Part shown: piece by piece, positions 27,855 through 35,584 of the stretch
Layout: every line of letters begins with the position of its first letter
Position numbering within the stretch: position 1 is the stretch's first letter
Origin: Marinihelvus sp942491555
GTDB lineage: Bacteria; Pseudomonadota; Gammaproteobacteria; Xanthomonadales; SZUA-36
Direction: 5' to 3'
Length of the DNA: 64,000 nt
Assembly: GCA_942491555.1 (NCBI GenBank)
Contig: CALOBN010000006.1
Span: 160,202-224,201, forward strand
Notes under the pieces: generated by a model
What the model was told of the DNA's origin: nothing
The model's input: the letters and a program-made list of their open reading frames with translations, nothing else
Databases searched by the model: none
Made by a program: the position numbers and the translations under genes

Positions 27855-27877
27855 ACGGGCTCGAATGGGAGCTTTGA
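27855..27877 (+). repeat. Relic of a PLD lipoprotein 3' end
   Basis: The 23 bases match the last codons and stop of PLD lipoprotein 1 (22790-22812) except for one base: they encode TGLEWEL and a stop where the gene encodes TGLEWEF and a stop. They stand alone in the gap between two minus-strand genes, so a third copy of the PLD lipoprotein gene probably stood here and was deleted or displaced. Confidence 0.55.
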
Positions 27878-27896
27878 GCTACACGCGGCTGGCGGT

Positions 27897-28772
27897 TCAT
27901 TCCCACCCGGCGCGGGGTCCGATTTCGGCATAAATCGCAAGATGATCGGCGACGATGTCCGGCAAGACCTGGTGGTCTATAAACTCGAGGTCCTTTGAAA
28001 TCAGGATCCAGTCCAGTCGCTTGCCGTTACGCCCCTTGTAGGTGCCCATGCCTTCTTTGCCAGGCGCATGGGCGTGAAGGTCGAGTTTATCGGCCAACCG
28101 CCTCACCTGTGACTCCGGATCGTTCCACTCGCTGTTGAAATCGCCCATGACGACAAGCGGACCATCGATCTTCGCGAGCACGTCAGAGAGCTCATCGATC
28201 TGCCGATCGCGGACACCGTCACGCAGGAAGTCCAGGTGAAGCGAGGCAAAAGTGATGGACCGGACCCTGCCGCTAACCTGCCAATCGAAGGTTGCCCAGA
28301 CAAACCCTTTTCGCTTGGAAGGCCAGGACGGTTCAAAAGTCACCGACGCGTAAGCGCTCGGCCGGCTGCTCGTCAATAGCGCGGTGCCGTAGTTCGAAAT
28401 CCAGGTCTGTGAGTGAAGTCCGTGCAACCGGCATTGGTAACCGGCGCGCTCAGCGATACGCTCGACATGGTCGAAGTTACCGCTCCAACGCGACGGCGCG
28501 TCCGCCTCCTGAAATGCAACCACGTCCGGGCCCTGATCGACGAGCAGCGCAGCAATCTCGTCGAGGTTAGCGTGGGTGTTGTCCTGGCTGACAAACAGCT
28601 GGTTGAGTGCGGTGCTGCGCCCATGGCTGATATTCAGGCTGAGCACACGGATGCGGTCCGCCGGCAGCGATGCAATTTCGTCCTCCGGTTCACACCATTT
28701 TAATGACTCGCTTTGAGACTGTGTTGCCAGGGGCAATATCATCAAAAGGGCTGAACCCAGGATTCGAAACAT
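27897..28772 (-). CDS. Exported endonuclease/exonuclease/phosphatase (EEP) fold hydrolase
   Basis: A 291-residue protein starting at ATG 28772 with a Sec signal (MFRILGSALLMILPLATQ). The EEP fold (DNase I, sphingomyelinase, inositol phosphatase) is shown by LSLNISHG, the metal-binding Glu of VAFQEAD, the SLHLDF strand, MGDFNSEWN and LDWILIS, and the final VADHLAIYAEI with the catalytic DH. Export and the PLD neighbours favour a phospholipid phosphodiesterase or phosphatase, but a secreted nuclease cannot be excluded. Confidence 0.82.
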   Translation of the reverse strand: MFRILGSALLMILPLATQSQSESLKWCEPEDEIASLPADRIRVLSLNISHGRSTALNQLFVSQDNTHANLDEIAALLVDQGPDVVAFQEADAPSRWSGNFDHVERIAERAGYQCRLHGLHSQTWISNYGTALLTSSRPSAYASVTFEPSWPSKRKGFVWATFDWQVSGRVRSITFASLHLDFLRDGVRDRQIDELSDVLAKIDGPLVVMGDFNSEWNDPESQVRRLADKLDLHAHAPGKEGMGTYKGRNGKRLDWILISKDLEFIDHQVLPDIVADHLAIYAEIGPRAGWE

Positions 28773-28908
28773 CGCTGATACTCCCGCATAATTGGCTTTG
28801 CCGGGTTTGGGTAAGACGATCAACATGACCATCTCTGGGTTGCCGCCCCCAAACCTTGATCCGGTGCGGGCGTTTCAGGGCGACCTGTCCGGGACCGGCC
28901 GTGTGAAC

Positions 28909-29727
28909 CTAGCGCTTGCAACCACCAAAGCAAAAGCGCGGTTCGGTAAAGTAGATGAAACCGATTTCAAACCCCGCACCCCCGGAGCCGTCAAAGGCAT
29001 CCGAGTAGGTCGCGGCCCAGACCCATTTCTTTCCTTCCCAGCGAACGCCAGCCCGGTAGCTTGGCGGTGCATAGGCCTCGCCAGCGGTGCCAAAGACCTC
29101 GGCGACAATCGCCGACTGGGGGATCACATCGTAGATCGCGAGTCTTGAGGCGTAGGTAAAACCCCAGGCGGTTTCACCCGTGTCGCCCTGGTCGAGGTTG
29201 ACCTGAACCCCGGGTATTACGTCGAGCAGGACGCGGTCATTATTCCAGCCATAGGTAGCGGTCAGTGTCGAAAAATAGGAATCAAAGGCCTGGGTGACCA
29301 CGCCCTGTTCGAGATAGTCCGGGTTGACGCCCGTTCCGACAAAGAGGGAGTAACCGGTGGTTTTTGCATCGTTCTCTGAGAGTCGGAATTTGGCGTAATA
29401 ACTGGCGGCGGTATGGGATTCCGTCGAGTCGCGGGGGTCGTCATAGTAGTGAAAAAACTGCGCGTTTAACTCCAGGCCTTCTTTGGCGGCAAGCACAAAT
29501 ATGTAGGTAGAATATTCCTCACCGACCGAGCCGGCCTGGGTGGACACGCCATGCGGCGCCGTCCACTGGTTGTCTCCCATAAACTGCTGCGCCTGCGCGG
29601 GCGCCACCAGGACCAGCATTGCAAAAGCACCGATTAGCCAGGGACCAAACCGGGCTGGTGTGATTCTTGCCAAAGAAATTTTAAACACATTGGTTGCCTT
29701 CGTTTCGGGTTTGTCTGTGATCTTCAT
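28909..29727 (-). CDS. Predicted outer-membrane beta-barrel protein
   Basis: A 272-residue protein with a long positively charged N-terminus and a signal ending VAPAQAQ. The mature part alternates polar and aromatic residues in strand-like runs (YSTYIFVLAAKEGLELNAQF, SYFSTLTATYGWNNDRVLLD) and ends FGGCKR rather than in an aromatic residue. It resembles small exported barrel proteins of unknown role. Transcribed toward the EEP hydrolase, after a gap of 136 bases. Confidence 0.6.
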   Translation of the reverse strand: MKITDKPETKATNVFKISLARITPARFGPWLIGAFAMLVLVAPAQAQQFMGDNQWTAPHGVSTQAGSVGEEYSTYIFVLAAKEGLELNAQFFHYYDDPRDSTESHTAASYYAKFRLSENDAKTTGYSLFVGTGVNPDYLEQGVVTQAFDSYFSTLTATYGWNNDRVLLDVIPGVQVNLDQGDTGETAWGFTYASRLAIYDVIPQSAIVAEVFGTAGEAYAPPSYRAGVRWEGKKWVWAATYSDAFDGSGGAGFEIGFIYFTEPRFCFGGCKR

Positions 29728-29768
29728 GTTAAATCAAAAGGCCTGGCCGTCTATCCACCGCGGCGGCG

Positions 29769-29813
29769 TGATTATATTTTCATCAGGTTAAACAAATGTC
29801 CCGGTGCTATGTT
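29769..29813 (+). promoter_or_regulatory. Direct-repeat promoter site C (upstream of small helical protein)
   Basis: TGATTATATTTTCATCAGGT (29769-29788) matches sites A and B in 18 of 20 positions, and TATGTT follows after 19 bases (29808-29813). Orientation and distance (155 bases before the start at 29940) are the same as for sites A and B, which points to the plus-strand gene at 29940, although the divergent gene at 29727 is also close. Confidence 0.55.
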
Positions 29814-29939
29814 TTCAAGCCCTCGACCCGTCTCGAGTTTACGTTACACCGTCAATTGTGATGGTCTGCTGAACCCAAACAGGGGTTTCAGCCGGGCGCG
29901 AGGAATTTAGCACTTATTAACAGCGAAAAGGAGAAGGAA

Positions 29940-30272
29940 ATGGGACTTGGATACCAGGAACACAGGGTTTACGTCGACATCGCGAAAGGTTTTCGGGAAA
30001 TTCGACGCGCTGAGAATGCTTTTTACAAGGATAAGCTGGACAGTGGCCTCAATCACCTTACTAAAGCCCTGAATGATTTCAGCGCGGCCGTGGACCATGC
30101 GGAAAAAGCTGCGGACGATGCGTACGACAAGGCGGCCAAAGACATCGACAAAGGTAACGCTGAGCTGCAGAAAAGCATTGATGCGTATGCTGATGACGAT
30201 AGCGACAAGGCTGCGACGCATTACGATCGGGCGGTGGCCCATTTCGACGATGCGTTGGATTTAATCTCCTAG
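29940..30272 (+). CDS. Small soluble helical protein of unknown function
   Basis: A 110-residue protein without signal peptide, preceded by an excellent ribosome-binding site (AAAAGGAGAAGGAA) and followed by a strong terminator, so it is likely a highly expressed single gene. It is rich in Asp, Ala and Lys and predicted almost wholly helical (LNHLTKALNDFSAAVDHAEK, AATHYDRAVAHFDDALDLIS), TPR-like in spacing. I do not recognise the family. It has the direct-repeat promoter found before the porin and a deacylase. Confidence 0.75.
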   Translation: MGLGYQEHRVYVDIAKGFREIRRAENAFYKDKLDSGLNHLTKALNDFSAAVDHAEKAADDAYDKAAKDIDKGNAELQKSIDAYADDDSDKAATHYDRAVAHFDDALDLIS

Positions 30273-30307
30273 CGTTTAGCGGTTCTCCATAGGTTTATTA
30301 TGGTCGG

Positions 30308-30338
30308 AAAAACCAGTGGCAGCTTGCCACTGGTTTTT
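30308..30338 (+). terminator. Rho-independent terminator
   Basis: A perfect 14-bp stem (AAAAACCAGTGGCA with its complement TGCCACTGGTTTTT) around a GCT loop, ending in five T. It lies 36 bases after the stop at 30272. The A-tract on the other side means it could act in both directions. Confidence 0.9.
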
Positions 30339-30445
30339 ACGCTCCAGACGCCGAAACATCAGCTTGGTTATTCGACCGTTGGCCGCGTTCAAGCTCACAG
30401 CCGTGGCACAATGATGTGTCCCTAACCCCGCTATAGGACCAGGTC

Positions 30446-31633
30446 ATGATCAAACTCCGAGTTACCGCTCTGCTGCTTGCCTGTGGCCTGTCGCCGCTCA
30501 CATTCGCCGAAAACTGGCAGCCCATTACGGGCGCTGACGCCCTGCGCGACATAATTTCCGGGGCCGTGGTCGAGGTAAAGCTGAAAGCCGGCGTCACCTC
30601 CATTGCCACTTATTCGGCTGACGGTACCGCGGTGGTCAAGGCCTGGGGCGAGTCCTTCCAGCGCACCTGGCAGATCGTGGGAGATGACCAGGTCTGCTAC
30701 ACGGATATCGAGACCAACTGCTTTACCCTGGAGCGGAATGCGGATGATCCGGGAGCGCTCAGAGCCACTGATGTGGAGAGCGGCGAGGTCTTCATGGCGC
30801 AGATCTCCGGATCCGCTGGCGCTGAATTTATCGTGGAAGAACCGGCGGGCAGCGAGGGCGCGCTGGGTGAACCCTCTGCAGCGGAAGTTGCCGCTGCCCT
30901 GCTGGATCCGAACAGCACCTTGGGCACCCTGAATTTTAATCTTGATTACGTTTCTTACGAGGGTGATATTCCCGGAGCTGGCAGCGCGGAAGCCTGGCGC
31001 ATGGTCTTTCAGCCCGTGTTGCCTTATTCGTTATCCGAATCCACCAACCTCTTTGTGCGTCCGGCGATTCCGGTAATTTTTTCCCAGGACGTACCGCGGG
31101 CGGGCGGCGGCTTCAGCTCCGAGGGGGTTGAACTGGGTGATATCGGCTTTGATGTAGCGGTGGGCAAAACCCTGCCCGGTGGAATCGTGGTGCTCGGGGG
31201 CGTTGTAGGCGCCTTGCCAACGGCCACCAATGATGCGCTCGGACTGGATCAATGGCTGCTGGGCCCGGAGTTCGCCATCGCCAAGCTGGCGGATTGGGGT
31301 GTTGTGGGCGTGCTCCTGACGCACCAGTGGGATATCGCCGGCGAGGACGACTTCGACACCAGCATTACCGGTGGTCAATACTCCTATGCCTTCAACCTTG
31401 AGAACGGCTGGCAGATCTTCAGCGCACCGACCTTTTCGTACAACCATGAGGCCAGTAGCGGCAACAAGTGGACGCTCCCCGTGGGGGTCGGTGTCGCCAA
31501 GACTTCGATCATCAGCGGCCGGCCCTGGAAATTCACTGCCCAGTACTGGCAGTACGTGAAAACCCCGGAAGACTTTGGGCCTGACTTCCAGTTGCGTTTC
31601 ACCATTACGCCGGTGGTTAGTCTGCCCTGGTGA
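30446..31633 (+). CDS. Exported protein with N-terminal domain and outer-membrane barrel
   Basis: A 395-residue protein with a Sec signal (MIKLRVTALLLACGLSPLTF). Residues about 22-125 form a separate domain with a Cys pair (VCYTDIETNCFTL), typical of small proteins that measure gene-product fit (DALRDIISGAVVEVKL). Residues 160-395 alternate like a beta barrel of the transporter type that is often annotated as neuromedin U-like, and end in tryptophan (VVSLPW), consistent with outer-membrane insertion. The role of the fusion is unknown. It stands alone between a terminator and a convergent amidohydrolase. Confidence 0.65.
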   Translation: MIKLRVTALLLACGLSPLTFAENWQPITGADALRDIISGAVVEVKLKAGVTSIATYSADGTAVVKAWGESFQRTWQIVGDDQVCYTDIETNCFTLERNADDPGALRATDVESGEVFMAQISGSAGAEFIVEEPAGSEGALGEPSAAEVAAALLDPNSTLGTLNFNLDYVSYEGDIPGAGSAEAWRMVFQPVLPYSLSESTNLFVRPAIPVIFSQDVPRAGGGFSSEGVELGDIGFDVAVGKTLPGGIVVLGGVVGALPTATNDALGLDQWLLGPEFAIAKLADWGVVGVLLTHQWDIAGEDDFDTSITGGQYSYAFNLENGWQIFSAPTFSYNHEASSGNKWTLPVGVGVAKTSIISGRPWKFTAQYWQYVKTPEDFGPDFQLRFTITPVVSLPW

Positions 31634-31708
31634 GCGTAATGCCGGGTGGCTTTAAAACGCCAGTGATGAAGCGTGTGCCTGTCGGGGAAGCTTAAGGACT
31701 AATTGGAT

Positions 31709-33448
31709 TTAGTTTTTTTCGTAGACCAGCTGTCCTTCTTTGATGGTTTCGAGCACTTTTATCGTATGAATCTTCATGGGATCAATTGTTAACGGGTTTT
31801 GGTCCAAAATCACGAAATCAGCCAGTTTGCCAACGGCGAGCGTTCCTTTGTGGTCTTCTTCAAAATACTGGTAAGCACCCCAACGAGTTTGGGTAAGCAA
31901 AGCTTCATACGGCGTCGTTCTCTGCCCGGGGCCGAGTACCAACCCACTTCGGGTCACCCTGTTTGTGGTGGCATCGATTATTCTCAATGAATTGGGTGGT
32001 ATCACCGGGCAGTCTGAGTGACTGGTCAGATTGATTCCCGCATCTATCAGGTCTCTCGTGGGGGAGATGTACTCGGCCCGCGGTGAGCCCAGCACGGAGT
32101 TTAGATGCCAGTCTCCCCAATAGAAGGTATGTGCGGCGTACTCGGAAGCGAGCACGTTCAGGTCGGCGATTTTCTGGATCTGGTCTTTTCTGATCACCTG
32201 CCCATGAATTATTACTGAACGATGATCATCGTATCCATGATTTGACAGGGCTTCATTGATGAAAAAGAGAAAGTCATCTACCGCAGCATCTCCGTTGGTG
32301 TGAGCCAGTAATTGCCATTGATTTTGAAACGCCTGGTTAATAAACGTTTCCTCTTCTTCTTTTGAATATTTAGGATACCCAAGATAACCATGATCTTTCC
32401 CTGGAGGCGGTTCTAAATATGGCTCGGTAAGCCATGCGGTTTTGCCCTGTGGTGACCCATCCAGGACTATTTTTACCCCGCCTACACGATAGTGGTTCGA
32501 GTAACTGTGGTCTTTTGTATAGTACTCACTGGTCATGGCTTCCAGGCCCATATCCATGACCGGGTAATTGACCAGATCGATGTATAGTTGTCCCTGGTTT
32601 GCCGCTTTTTCCAAAGCGTTATTAAAAGCCGTAATGCCGCCCCCTTCCTGTGCAGTTGTATACCCATATTGGGCATACATTTTTTGCCCGGTTTCAATAA
32701 TTTTCAGATCTACCTCATCGTCTATTTTGGGCATCATCTGCAGCTGTAAGGGTTGAAACGCGGTTTCTTCAAGAACACCGGTTGGGCTGCCATTGGCATC
32801 TTTTCTGATGTGACCTCCTGCAGGGTCTTCACTGGCCTTGGTGATATTGAAAACTTCCAATGCCTTGTGGTTCACCGAACCCAAATGACCTGATTGATGT
32901 ATCACAATTACCGGAACTTCGGTGCTTACTTTGTCCAGGTCATCTGCCGTGGGGTGGTCTTGTTCTGCCAGTTGAGAATCGTCATACCCAAAGCCGACCA
33001 ACCATCCAAATTTGTTTAAGAAGAACTGACCCTTTTCTGAATCTTTCCAGGCATTCATTTCATCCACAACGCCCTGAATACTTTTAGAATTTCCATCTGG
33101 CGGAGGCATTAGATTGGCCATCAGATTGTAAAAACCTGTGAGATAAAGGTGTCCATGCCCATCTATAAATCCGGGCAAAAGGGTTTTGCCTTGCAGGTCT
33201 TTTTTACCGGCTTTTGGAAATTGTTTTTCTGCGTCCTTTAAATTACCGACGAAAGCGATCTTGCCATCCTGCTGAACCACTGCTTCAACCGATTCAGCCT
33301 CGTCTCCTTCCATGGTGAGAATGTCGCCACCAAAATAGATTGTTGTTTGGTAGGCAGATATCGGAATAGCCTTACTTGCTCCACCATTGTCTTCACAAGC
33401 AGACATCAACAAAAAGATTCCCAAAAGTGGTAACAGGTTCTTTTTCAT
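31709..33448 (-). CDS. YtcJ-like amidohydrolase lipoprotein, probably transferred
   Basis: A 579-residue amidohydrolase_3 family protein. The ATG at 33448 gives a lipoprotein signal MKKNLLPLLGIFLLMSAC followed by EDN, a pattern frequent in Bacteroidota. Metal-binding motifs are HGHLYLTG, the His of LLAHTNGDAAVDD, VIIHGQ and SHSDCPVIP. The DNA is visibly poorer in G+C than both neighbours, and codons such as AAA, ATT and TTT are much more frequent, so the gene was probably acquired from a low-GC donor. Substrate unknown; relatives hydrolyse formamides or N-substituted amides. Confidence 0.88.
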   Translation of the reverse strand: MKKNLLPLLGIFLLMSACEDNGGASKAIPISAYQTTIYFGGDILTMEGDEAESVEAVVQQDGKIAFVGNLKDAEKQFPKAGKKDLQGKTLLPGFIDGHGHLYLTGFYNLMANLMPPPDGNSKSIQGVVDEMNAWKDSEKGQFFLNKFGWLVGFGYDDSQLAEQDHPTADDLDKVSTEVPVIVIHQSGHLGSVNHKALEVFNITKASEDPAGGHIRKDANGSPTGVLEETAFQPLQLQMMPKIDDEVDLKIIETGQKMYAQYGYTTAQEGGGITAFNNALEKAANQGQLYIDLVNYPVMDMGLEAMTSEYYTKDHSYSNHYRVGGVKIVLDGSPQGKTAWLTEPYLEPPPGKDHGYLGYPKYSKEEEETFINQAFQNQWQLLAHTNGDAAVDDFLFFINEALSNHGYDDHRSVIIHGQVIRKDQIQKIADLNVLASEYAAHTFYWGDWHLNSVLGSPRAEYISPTRDLIDAGINLTSHSDCPVIPPNSLRIIDATTNRVTRSGLVLGPGQRTTPYEALLTQTRWGAYQYFEEDHKGTLAVGKLADFVILDQNPLTIDPMKIHTIKVLETIKEGQLVYEKN

Positions 33449-33460
33449 TTCAATTTCTCT

Positions 33461-33484
33461 AAAAGGGGTCGGATCCAATTAAAC
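33461..33484 (-). repeat. Half-copy of REP-like hairpin element
   Basis: AAAAGGGGTCGGATCC matches one arm of the hairpin elements at 34203, 35539 and 44202 (GGGGCCGGATAC). The second arm is missing. Confidence 0.4.
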
Positions 33485-33566
33485 AGGTCTGGCCGGCCTT
33501 CAACCCTGCCGGTCTGGCGCGTAATCTGAAGCTCAGCCTACAACAGAGATCTGAATAGTGCATTCT

Positions 33567-34187
33567 TCATGGCGCCGGGCAGTTATCAGGCAAAGCCCCC
33601 AACTCCTGTTGCCGGACCTCGAAGCGCAGGTTCGGTGCGCCACTCCAGTCAATGTGGAAGGCGAACACCGTGTCGTAATCCGAATTGGCCCATTCCGGAA
33701 CCTCGGCCGGGCTGCCCAGACGACGAATGACCACCTGGGCGAAATTCATGATCTGCAGGTGTTCCCAGGCCACGTACACCACCTTGTCCCGGTACTCCGG
33801 GACAAGCAGGGTGTCAGCGAGCAGGCCGGAATCGTTGAACGGCAGCTGTGTGTTGATCGGCAATCCCAGGGCGATGGCCGTGGGCGCGATGGTGACCAGT
33901 GGCCGCACATAGTCGTAGCGCTCGCCGTCCCCGTGAATTTCCGTGGTGCGGACCGACGGGTCTGGCGCGTAGATCACATCCGGCGGGGGAAAGTTCGATG
34001 CCAGCCAGGCCGGCAGGCGCAGGGCACGTTGAAGCCCCTGGCAGGTCAGCTGGCCCAGGCCGGCAGGGGGTTTTTCGGCGTGTCGAACGACCACGATGAG
34101 CTGTTCCGAGGCAAAACTGCTGACCGGTGTGCAAACGGCGCCGAAGAGTAGGACGCAGGTGAGGACGAAAGAGTCACGATGCTTCAT
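33567..34187 (-). CDS. Exported histidine phosphatase superfamily protein
   Basis: A 206-residue protein from ATG 34187 with a Sec signal cut near SFAS. The catalytic motif VVVRHAEKP (RHAEK) begins right after the signal, as in periplasmic members of the histidine phosphatase (phosphoglycerate mutase-like) superfamily; the second His is probably in VVYVAWEHLQI. The tail is short and polar. The substrate is unknown. It follows the lipoprotein gene at 34269 in the same direction, with a REP-like hairpin in between. Confidence 0.8.
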   Translation of the reverse strand: MKHRDSFVLTCVLLFGAVCTPVSSFASEQLIVVVRHAEKPPAGLGQLTCQGLQRALRLPAWLASNFPPPDVIYAPDPSVRTTEIHGDGERYDYVRPLVTIAPTAIALGLPINTQLPFNDSGLLADTLLVPEYRDKVVYVAWEHLQIMNFAQVVIRRLGSPAEVPEWANSDYDTVFAFHIDWSGAPNLRFEVRQQELGALPDNCPAP

Positions 34188-34202
34188 GAAAAAGGGCTCA
34201 GG

Positions 34203-34249
34203 TTTAAGGGGCCGGATACATTTTAAGAACTTATACGACCTCTTTCCCC
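34203..34249 (-). repeat. REP-like element, imperfect
   Basis: AAGGGGCCGGATACATTTTAAG begins like the perfect hairpin at 35539-35584 but the right arm (GACCTCTTTCCCCT) has diverged. It lies after the stop of the minus-strand lipoprotein gene. Confidence 0.45.
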
Positions 34250-34268
34250 TCATTTCCCTTGACGCCAA

Positions 34269-34895
34269 CTAGTTCGTAGCGGGAAATCGGAGATTGGACC
34301 CAAAATCGTCAGCCAGTGACTTAACACTGTCATCCAGTGCTGTGTTGAGCCTGCTGCCATCCTCGTCGGCCCAGTGCTCGATATACTTGGCTTTTGAGCG
34401 ACAGTTGTAGACGCGTTTCGATACACGCGGGGACTTCGTTTGACGATTCCACTGCGTGGTTACAACAATCCCTACCTCAAGCGCGAAGGCTCCGTCAGTA
34501 ATGTGAGCAAACCGGACATTGGTCAGTTCCAGTTCAACCAGCGCTTCTGCATCGGCCGGAGTTGCCACGAATTGCCTCGGTATTTGCCCGACGACTGCGC
34601 CGGCAGGAACTGTTCCCAGCGCACAAAGCCAAAACCAGGGCCCGCAAGCGGGGGAAGCGCCCAAGCCCGCCACCGCGCCGCCTTGGAATCCAATGGCCGC
34701 CCCCGACTTGGTCGACTCCCGGCTGAACCGGGCTTTCAGATCGTCGGCTGTTCCTTTTGAGAAAACGGCAATGGACTCGAACTCTGGCAAGGGTGGCTGG
34801 TAGACCGGCCGGGTGGGCTGCGGGAAGGCACAGGCGGCGAGCAGCGCAGAGAGGGCGCTGAACATGAGTACATGCCGGTGTATCCGCCTCTCCAT
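34269..34895 (-). CDS. Lipoprotein of unknown function
   Basis: A 208-residue protein from ATG 34895 with the lipobox LSALLAAC. A glycine-rich stretch (GAAIGFQGGAVAGLGASPAC) resembles the hydrophobic glycine-zipper segment of outer-membrane lipoproteins; the rest has strand-like segments (ALVELELTNVRFAHI). I do not recognise a family. It is followed in the same direction by the histidine phosphatase. Confidence 0.65.
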   Translation of the reverse strand: MERRIHRHVLMFSALSALLAACAFPQPTRPVYQPPLPEFESIAVFSKGTADDLKARFSRESTKSGAAIGFQGGAVAGLGASPACGPWFWLCALGTVPAGAVVGQIPRQFVATPADAEALVELELTNVRFAHITDGAFALEVGIVVTTQWNRQTKSPRVSKRVYNCRSKAKYIEHWADEDGSRLNTALDDSVKSLADDFGSNLRFPATN

Positions 34896-35053
34896 TCTGC
34901 GCTTAAGCCCTGCACAATGAGGTAGTGATTGGCAAAAGAACCAATTTGAGTATAGAACGACAATTGGCAAATACCATGGACCCAGCGCGACAAGCGCAGC
35001 AAGGAGTTTGTCATGGAGTATTCAAACTCCCACGGCGGATAAAGGACTATCGT

Positions 35054-35398
35054 TCACCGCGCCCGGCGCACAGCGATAAAGGACCGAATCATCATTACCA
35101 GCAGCGCGGCACACAAGACGAGCATGCCGACGTTAACCGTCAGCGCAAGCGGGCTCATCTGCGCGGCCCGGATGACAAGTGTCGCGGCCGGGGCCAGCGC
35201 CCCCAGGAGCGCAACGACAGCGGCGACATGCATGAAGAGGCGTCGTCCACCGTCAAAGGTGAGCGCGAGCCCACCGAGAATTGCCAGGGCGAGCCCGACG
35301 TAGGCCGGCAGCAGCGCGGTGCGGCTGCCGGAGAAAAGAAACGCGCTGAACCCGAGGGCAATCAGCAGCACGGCAAACAGCAGTGTCGGTTTTGGCAT
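35054..35398 (-). CDS. Small four-helix membrane protein
   Basis: A 114-residue protein consisting of four hydrophobic segments (TLLFAVLLIALGFSAFLF, VGLALAILGGLAL, VAAVVALLGALAPAATLVI, VGMLVLCAALLVMMI). Charged residues in the loops suit an inner-membrane location. No family recognised; such proteins are common in Proteobacteria and uncharacterised. Confidence 0.7.
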   Translation of the reverse strand: MPKPTLLFAVLLIALGFSAFLFSGSRTALLPAYVGLALAILGGLALTFDGGRRLFMHVAAVVALLGALAPAATLVIRAAQMSPLALTVNVGMLVLCAALLVMMIRSFIAVRRAR

Positions 35399-35538
35399 CT
35401 TTGATATCCCCCGAAAGTGTTGATGGGTGACGTGGCCGCCACCCTGACCATGGAAATTCTGAATCTGGCGCGCAGCGTACCGTCTTTATCCGGATGCTGA
35501 TGTGAACGCCCGCATGGCGATCAATTCCAGGGGTCGAC

Positions 35539-35584
35539 TTAAAGGGGCCGGATACCATGAGTCGAACGTATCCGGCCCCTTTAA
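35539..35584 (-). repeat. REP-like hairpin, perfect copy
   Basis: TTAAAGGGGCCGGATAC (35539-35555) and its exact complement (35568-35584) enclose a 12-base loop. The right arm overlaps the stop codon of the methyltransferase, so it may also end that operon's transcript. Related copies are at 34203 and 44202 and a half at 33461. Confidence 0.75.
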
